From Sedimenticola sp. (GTDB taxonomy: Bacteria > Pseudomonadota > Gammaproteobacteria > Chromatiales > Chromatiaceae): DNA of 9,143 nt. A model generated the notes under the pieces. That model saw nothing but the letters and a program-made list of their open reading frames with translations, was not told the DNA's origin and ran no database searches. Positions 6,215-9,143 of this stretch are shown one piece after another. Position 1 is the stretch's first letter; every line of letters starts with the position of its first letter. Where the stretch lies: positions 1-9,143 of the forward strand of contig JALULB010000237.1 of NCBI GenBank assembly GCA_027041035.1, given 5' to 3'. Both the position numbers and the translations under genes were made by a program.

Positions 6215-7008
6215 TGCCATTGCCACCGCGGCCACGAGGCTTCATTTTCGATCTGGATGGCACCCTGTATCGTGGCGAGCGGGCGATACCCGGCGCGGCG
6301 GAGTTTCTCGTCGAACTGGAAAAGCGCGCTCTACCCTATGTGTTCGCGACGAATCGCGCCAACCGGACGCCGGAGGAGGTGGCCGCGCAGCTTCGCTCGA
6401 TGGGTATAGCCTGCCGGTCCGAACAGATCCTCACCTCCGCGCTGGCCACGGCGGAGGCATTGCGACCTGGCCGCGCTTGCATCATCGGTCAGCCGGCATT
6501 GATCGATGCGTTGGCGCGGAACGGCATCGAGGCAACGCCCGGGAAACCGGACTATGTGATCGTCGGTTTCGACGAAACCCTCACCTATCGCAAGCTGGCG
6601 ACGGCCTGTCGCTGGCTGCTGAGCGGGGCGCGTTACATTGCGACGAACCCGGACAATACCTTCAATACCGCCGATGGCGTGGCCCCGGAGAACGGCGCGG
6701 TGATCGCGGCGATCCATGCCGCAACCGGGCGCATGCCGGAGGTGATCGGCAAGCCGGAGGCGCCGCTGTTCCGCTCTGCCCGCCGCTTGTTGAATCGGCT
6801 GCATCCCGGCCTGAACGCCGATTTCGATGCCTTGTGCATGGTCGGGGACAACCTGGATACCGATATTCTTGGCGCGAAACGCCTGGGCATCTGTACTATC
6901 CTTATGATGACAGGCATAGCGCGCGGGCCGGATGCCGCTGCCGACCGGCGCGCGGACATCGTCGCGGAGGATTATGCCGGGTTGACGCAGAGGCTGTTTT
7001 CCTGCTAA
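6214..7008 (+). CDS. HAD-IIA family phosphatase (NagD-like)
   Basis: This 264-aa cytoplasmic hydrolase probably dephosphorylates a small phosphorylated metabolite. NagD relatives act on nucleotides or sugar phosphates; the substrate here is not deducible. All four HAD motifs are visible: motif I D13-LDGTL with nucleophile D13 and acid/base D15, motif II ATN (45-47), motif III K180 in GKPEAP, and motif IV GDNLDTD (211-217). The type IIA cap sits between motifs II and III (about 70-175) and includes GFDETLTY (118-125) and TNPDNTF (144-150), typical of the group. R48 follows TN where relatives often have another N. The ATG at 6214 overlaps the upstream TGA by one base and places motif I at the expected distance from the N-terminus. 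The frame is open further upstream, but only inside the protease gene. Confidence 0.9.
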   Translation: MPLPPRPRGFIFDLDGTLYRGERAIPGAAEFLVELEKRALPYVFATNRANRTPEEVAAQLRSMGIACRSEQILTSALATAEALRPGRACIIGQPALIDALARNGIEATPGKPDYVIVGFDETLTYRKLATACRWLLSGARYIATNPDNTFNTADGVAPENGAVIAAIHAATGRMPEVIGKPEAPLFRSARRLLNRLHPGLNADFDALCMVGDNLDTDILGAKRLGICTILMMTGIARGPDAAADRRADIVAEDYAGLTQRLFSC

Positions 7009-7045
7009 CAATCGTCTCCCCCTCGCCAGATAGCGACTAGAATAA

Positions 7046-7822
7046 ATGGCTCGCCATACAGAACGTAACCATATCGTCCACCGTTGCCAGCAGCCGACAC
7101 GCTGCTCCGAGTGCGAGGTGCGTCGCCGCGCGCTGTTTCGCGGCGTCCCGGAGGATCAGTTGAACTGGATGCAGGAATACCGGCATGCGCAGTTCGATAC
7201 CCCGGCCCGCTACGAGCTGTTTCGCGAGGGCGAGACGGCGGAGTATCTGTATACGCTGCACGCCGGCTGGGCAATCATCTACAAGACGGTTTCCAACGGT
7301 AAGCGCCAGATCATGCGTTTTGCCCTGTCCGGTGATTTTCTCGGTTTTCAGGCGGATCTGGCCGCGCGCATGGGCTACGGCGTGACGACATTGACGCCGT
7401 GCCGACTGTGCGCGTTCCCGCGTTCACGCATGAACGAGATGCTGGAAGCGAACGCGCGCGTGGCCATGCGGCTGGCCGAGATGAATGCGCGCTACATGGC
7501 GATCTGCCAGACCCACCTGCTGTGTACCGGGCGTAAGCCGGCCAAGGAACGTCTCGCCTTCCTGTTTCTCGAACTGCATCAGCGCCTGCGCCAGTTGCAT
7601 GGCGGCGATGACAACGAGGGCGTCGAATTCCCGCTGGCGCAGGAAGAGATCGGCGACGCCATCGGTCTGACCAACGTCCATGTCAGCCGCACCTTGCAGG
7701 AGCTGAAGCAGGATGGTCTGGTGCGCATGGCGGGCAAGCGTCTGTATATCCTCGATCAGCAACGCATGCAGCAGCTTGCGGAGTTCGATCCCAGCGTGGT
7801 CGCGGAGTCGGGCTATATCTGA
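7046..7822 (+). CDS. Crp/Fnr family transcriptional regulator with partial N-terminal cysteine cluster
   Basis: This 258-aa regulator has an N-terminal cysteine segment, a cyclic-nucleotide-type beta-barrel (about 45-130), a dimerisation helix (about 130-160) and a winged helix-turn-helix (about 195-235, LAQEEIGDAIGLTNVHVSRTLQEL). The recognition helix reads NVHVSR, as in many FixK/FnrN-like proteins, and lacks the Glu that E. coli FNR uses. The N-terminal motif C20-SE-C23-EVRRRAL-F31 resembles the CxxCx7C iron-sulfur motif of Fnr-type proteins, but the last Cys is replaced by Phe. C14 is an extra upstream cysteine, and C119 and C122 lie near the position of FNR's fourth ligand. Oxygen or redox sensing is therefore possible but not assured. 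The start ATG at 7046 has only a poor ribosome site. It follows the phosphatase gene by 37 bases, and trmO follows it. Confidence 0.88.
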   Translation: MARHTERNHIVHRCQQPTRCSECEVRRRALFRGVPEDQLNWMQEYRHAQFDTPARYELFREGETAEYLYTLHAGWAIIYKTVSNGKRQIMRFALSGDFLGFQADLAARMGYGVTTLTPCRLCAFPRSRMNEMLEANARVAMRLAEMNARYMAICQTHLLCTGRKPAKERLAFLFLELHQRLRQLHGGDDNEGVEFPLAQEEIGDAIGLTNVHVSRTLQELKQDGLVRMAGKRLYILDQQRMQQLAEFDPSVVAESGYI

Positions 7823-7826
7823 GGAA
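7821..7826 (+). promoter_or_regulatory. Shine-Dalgarno-like site, possible trmO ribosome binding site
   Basis: GAGGAA begins within the stop codon of the regulator gene and stands 9 bases before an in-frame CTG at 7836. No ATG, GTG or TTG lies between this site and the conserved start of TrmO. If functional, it supports a CTG start. Confidence 0.35.
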
Positions 7827-7835
7827 GTCTATCCG

Positions 7836-8525
7836 CTGCGGCCGATCGGCCACGTGCGTTCGCCGTTTCGCCAGAAATTCGGTATCCCGCGCCAAGCAGG
7901 TCTGATCGCCAGCGTCGGCGCGCGTGTCCAGATCACCGCGCCCTACGATCGCATCGAGGCGTTTCGTGGTCTGGAGGCGTTTTCGCATATCTGGCTGCAA
8001 TTCATCTTCCACCAGGCGCGGCGCGATGACTGGAAGCCCCAGGTGCGCCCGCCACGCCTGGGCGGTAACCGGCGGGTCGGTGTTTTCGCCAGCCGTTCAC
8101 CGTTTCGCCCGAATCCGATCGGCCTCTCCCTGGTCGGTCTGAACGGGATACAGCGCGACGCGACCGGCCTGTGGCTGGAGATCAGCGGGGCCGATCTGCT
8201 GGATGGCACGCCGGTGCTCGACATCAAGCCCTATCTGCCTTGGGCGGACGGCGTGGACGATGCCGAGGCAGCCTGGGCCGGCGAGCCGCCGGCGCGGCTG
8301 GCGGTGCGCTTCTCCGCGAAAGCGGCGGGCACGCTGGCGGGCGCCGAGGGGGAACGGCTGCGTCGCCAGTTGATCGAGGTATTGGCTCTCGACCCGCGTC
8401 CCGCCTACCATGCGTCGGCGTCGCGCCGTTACGGCATGCGTTTCGGTGAATACGAGGTCGAGTGGCAGGCGGACGAGCGCGGCGTGCGGGTCACCGGCGT
8501 GGATTCCACCACTGGCTCAGACTGA
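7836..8525 (+). CDS. trmO: tRNA (t6A37) N6-methyltransferase TrmO (TsaA/YaeB family); start uncertain
   Basis: TrmO uses S-adenosylmethionine to methylate threonylcarbamoyladenosine at position 37 of certain tRNAs. From the CTG at 7836 the product is 229 aa, close to the roughly 235 aa of E. coli TrmO. Diagnostic motifs are IGHVRSPFRQKFGIPRQ (4-20), HIWLQFIFH (51-59), GVFASRSPFRPNPIGLS (82-98, the family signature), DGTPVLDIKPYLPWAD (123-138) and DPRPAYH (186-192). The start is odd: the homology begins near 7842, and the only conventional in-frame starts upstream are a TTG at 7776 and an ATG at 7713. Both lie inside the regulator gene and would add residues unlike the family. A CTG preceded by GAGGAA gives the expected length. 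The ATG at 7713 has AGGAG 10 bases upstream and remains possible. The 3' end overlaps dsbB tail to tail by 35 bases. Confidence 0.9.
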   Translation: MRPIGHVRSPFRQKFGIPRQAGLIASVGARVQITAPYDRIEAFRGLEAFSHIWLQFIFHQARRDDWKPQVRPPRLGGNRRVGVFASRSPFRPNPIGLSLVGLNGIQRDATGLWLEISGADLLDGTPVLDIKPYLPWADGVDDAEAAWAGEPPARLAVRFSAKAAGTLAGAEGERLRRQLIEVLALDPRPAYHASASRRYGMRFGEYEVEWQADERGVRVTGVDSTTGSD

Positions 8526-8985
8526 GCAGGCCGAGGAACAGAAAACCGATCAGCGTCCAGCCCGGGATACTGATGCCGAGAAACGTCCATAGCACATCGG
8601 CGCAGTCGCCGGAGCCTTTCAGCAGCATCGGAATGGCGTCCAGCAGCGGGAAGTTCTCCATGATGTAATCGTAACCCGGTCCACAGTCCGGGATCTGGTC
8701 CGGTGGCAGGTTCTGTAGCCACAGATGACGCACGGAGACCGCCGCGCCGGCCATCGCGGTGAGAAAGCCGAGCACCGCGTAGACGCGAACCCCGGTCGGC
8801 CCGGGGTTATGCAGCACCGGCAGCAGAAACATGCCGGCGACCGCGAACATGCCGATGCGCTGAAGCACGCACAACGGGCAGGGCTCCAGTTGCAGGTGAA
8901 TCTGGAAATAGCCGACCGCGAAGGCGATCATGCCAAGCGCGGCAAGCAGGCCGAACAAAAAAACCTGTCTGGGAGTGAAATGCAT
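8491..8985 (-). CDS. dsbB: disulfide bond formation protein DsbB
   Basis: This 164-aa inner-membrane quinone reductase reoxidises periplasmic DsbA and passes electrons to ubiquinone or menaquinone. Four transmembrane helices are visible (about 9-27, 42-57, 67-84 and 137-157). The first periplasmic loop has C36-PL-C39 followed by LQR, the family hallmark including the conserved Arg (R43) near the quinone site. The second loop carries the other essential pair, C101 (PDCGPG) and C128 (SGDCADV). Length and layout are normal. The ATG at 8985 puts the first helix at the expected place; only a weak GGAAA-like ribosome site precedes it. It starts 27 bases after the stop of the partial upstream gene, so they may share a transcript. 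Exported partners in this window, such as the c-type cytochrome, belong to the same oxidising compartment, but no direct link is shown. Confidence 0.95.
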   Translation of the reverse strand: MHFTPRQVFLFGLLAALGMIAFAVGYFQIHLQLEPCPLCVLQRIGMFAVAGMFLLPVLHNPGPTGVRVYAVLGFLTAMAGAAVSVRHLWLQNLPPDQIPDCGPGYDYIMENFPLLDAIPMLLKGSGDCADVLWTFLGISIPGWTLIGFLFLGLLSLSQWWNPRR

Positions 8986-9012
8986 GGCGGGTTTCCGGTG
9001 GTTACAACCGGT

Positions 9013-9143
9013 CTATTCTATCCTTTTCGGATTCGGCTTGGCGATACGCCCCGCAGTTTTCAGCTCGCGTTTCCCGTCGAGATCCTTCATCAGCTTGTAG
9101 GCCAGGTAATACTTGTAGATATTAGCGACGTAGTGCACGGTTT
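9013..9143 (-). CDS. C-terminal fragment of an unidentified protein (truncated by window edge)
   Basis: On the minus strand a frame is open from the window edge to a TAG at 9013-9015 and gives the last 42 residues of a protein. They contain a Tyr-rich amphipathic stretch (HYVANIYKYYLAYKLMKD) and a basic tail ending NPKRIE. The pattern looks like real coding sequence, with sensible amino-acid composition and G/C-rich third positions. It is followed at normal distance by dsbB on the same strand. I cannot assign a family from so short a piece. Confidence 0.65.
   Translation of the reverse strand, partial: TVHYVANIYKYYLAYKLMKDLDGKRELKTAGRIAKPNPKRIE

Noticed and set aside
6117..7040. Overlapping 307-aa plus-strand frame and a minus-strand frame at 6331-7011
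   Set aside because: Both are shadows of the HAD phosphatase gene, which has all four catalytic motifs.

Overview
The window is GC-rich, densely coding DNA with strongly G/C-biased third codon positions. Its gene content fits a sulfur-oxidising gammaproteobacterium: a flavocytochrome c sulfide dehydrogenase-type flavoprotein with its dihaem cytochrome, DsbB, a DUF533/YebE-like protein, TrmO and a Crp/Fnr regulator. The taxonomic assignment is inferred from gene families only. I see no tRNA, rRNA, CRISPR array, transposase or phage gene.

Layout. (1) Bases 1-1402 (+): a possible C-terminal tail of an upstream gene, then an unrecognised membrane-anchored protein with a long Gly/Ala-rich segment. 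(2) Bases 1420-4592 (-), convergent with the previous gene. Read in transcription order, this block is a DUF533/TerB-like protein, a short ferritin-like protein of the encapsulated-ferritin (EncFtn) type, a dihaem cytochrome c (FccA-like) and a Tat-exported FAD flavoprotein (FccB-like). The last three are 21-23 nt apart and probably form one operon. FccB transfers electrons from sulfide through a Cys-linked FAD and a redox disulfide to the FccA haems in the periplasm. The ferritin-like protein has no export signal and should be cytoplasmic. (3) Bases 4593-5260: a 668-base, relatively AT-rich region without a convincing gene. It lies between divergent transcription units. It holds a 121-bp nested palindrome that looks like a non-coding mobile or regulatory element, and two more palindromes. 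(4) Bases 5261-8525 (+): an M48 metalloprotease, an overlapping HAD-IIA phosphatase, a Crp/Fnr-family regulator and tRNA methyltransferase TrmO, tightly packed and probably co-transcribed. (5) Bases 8491-9143 (-): DsbB, whose 3' end overlaps trmO tail to tail, preceded by the C-terminus of an unidentified gene running off the window.

The most notable points are the EncFtn-type ferritin that ends before any encapsulin-targeting tail and sits in an operon with sulfide dehydrogenase genes, the nested palindrome at 4781-4901, the Crp/Fnr protein that lacks one expected cluster cysteine, and the unresolved, possibly CTG, start of trmO.
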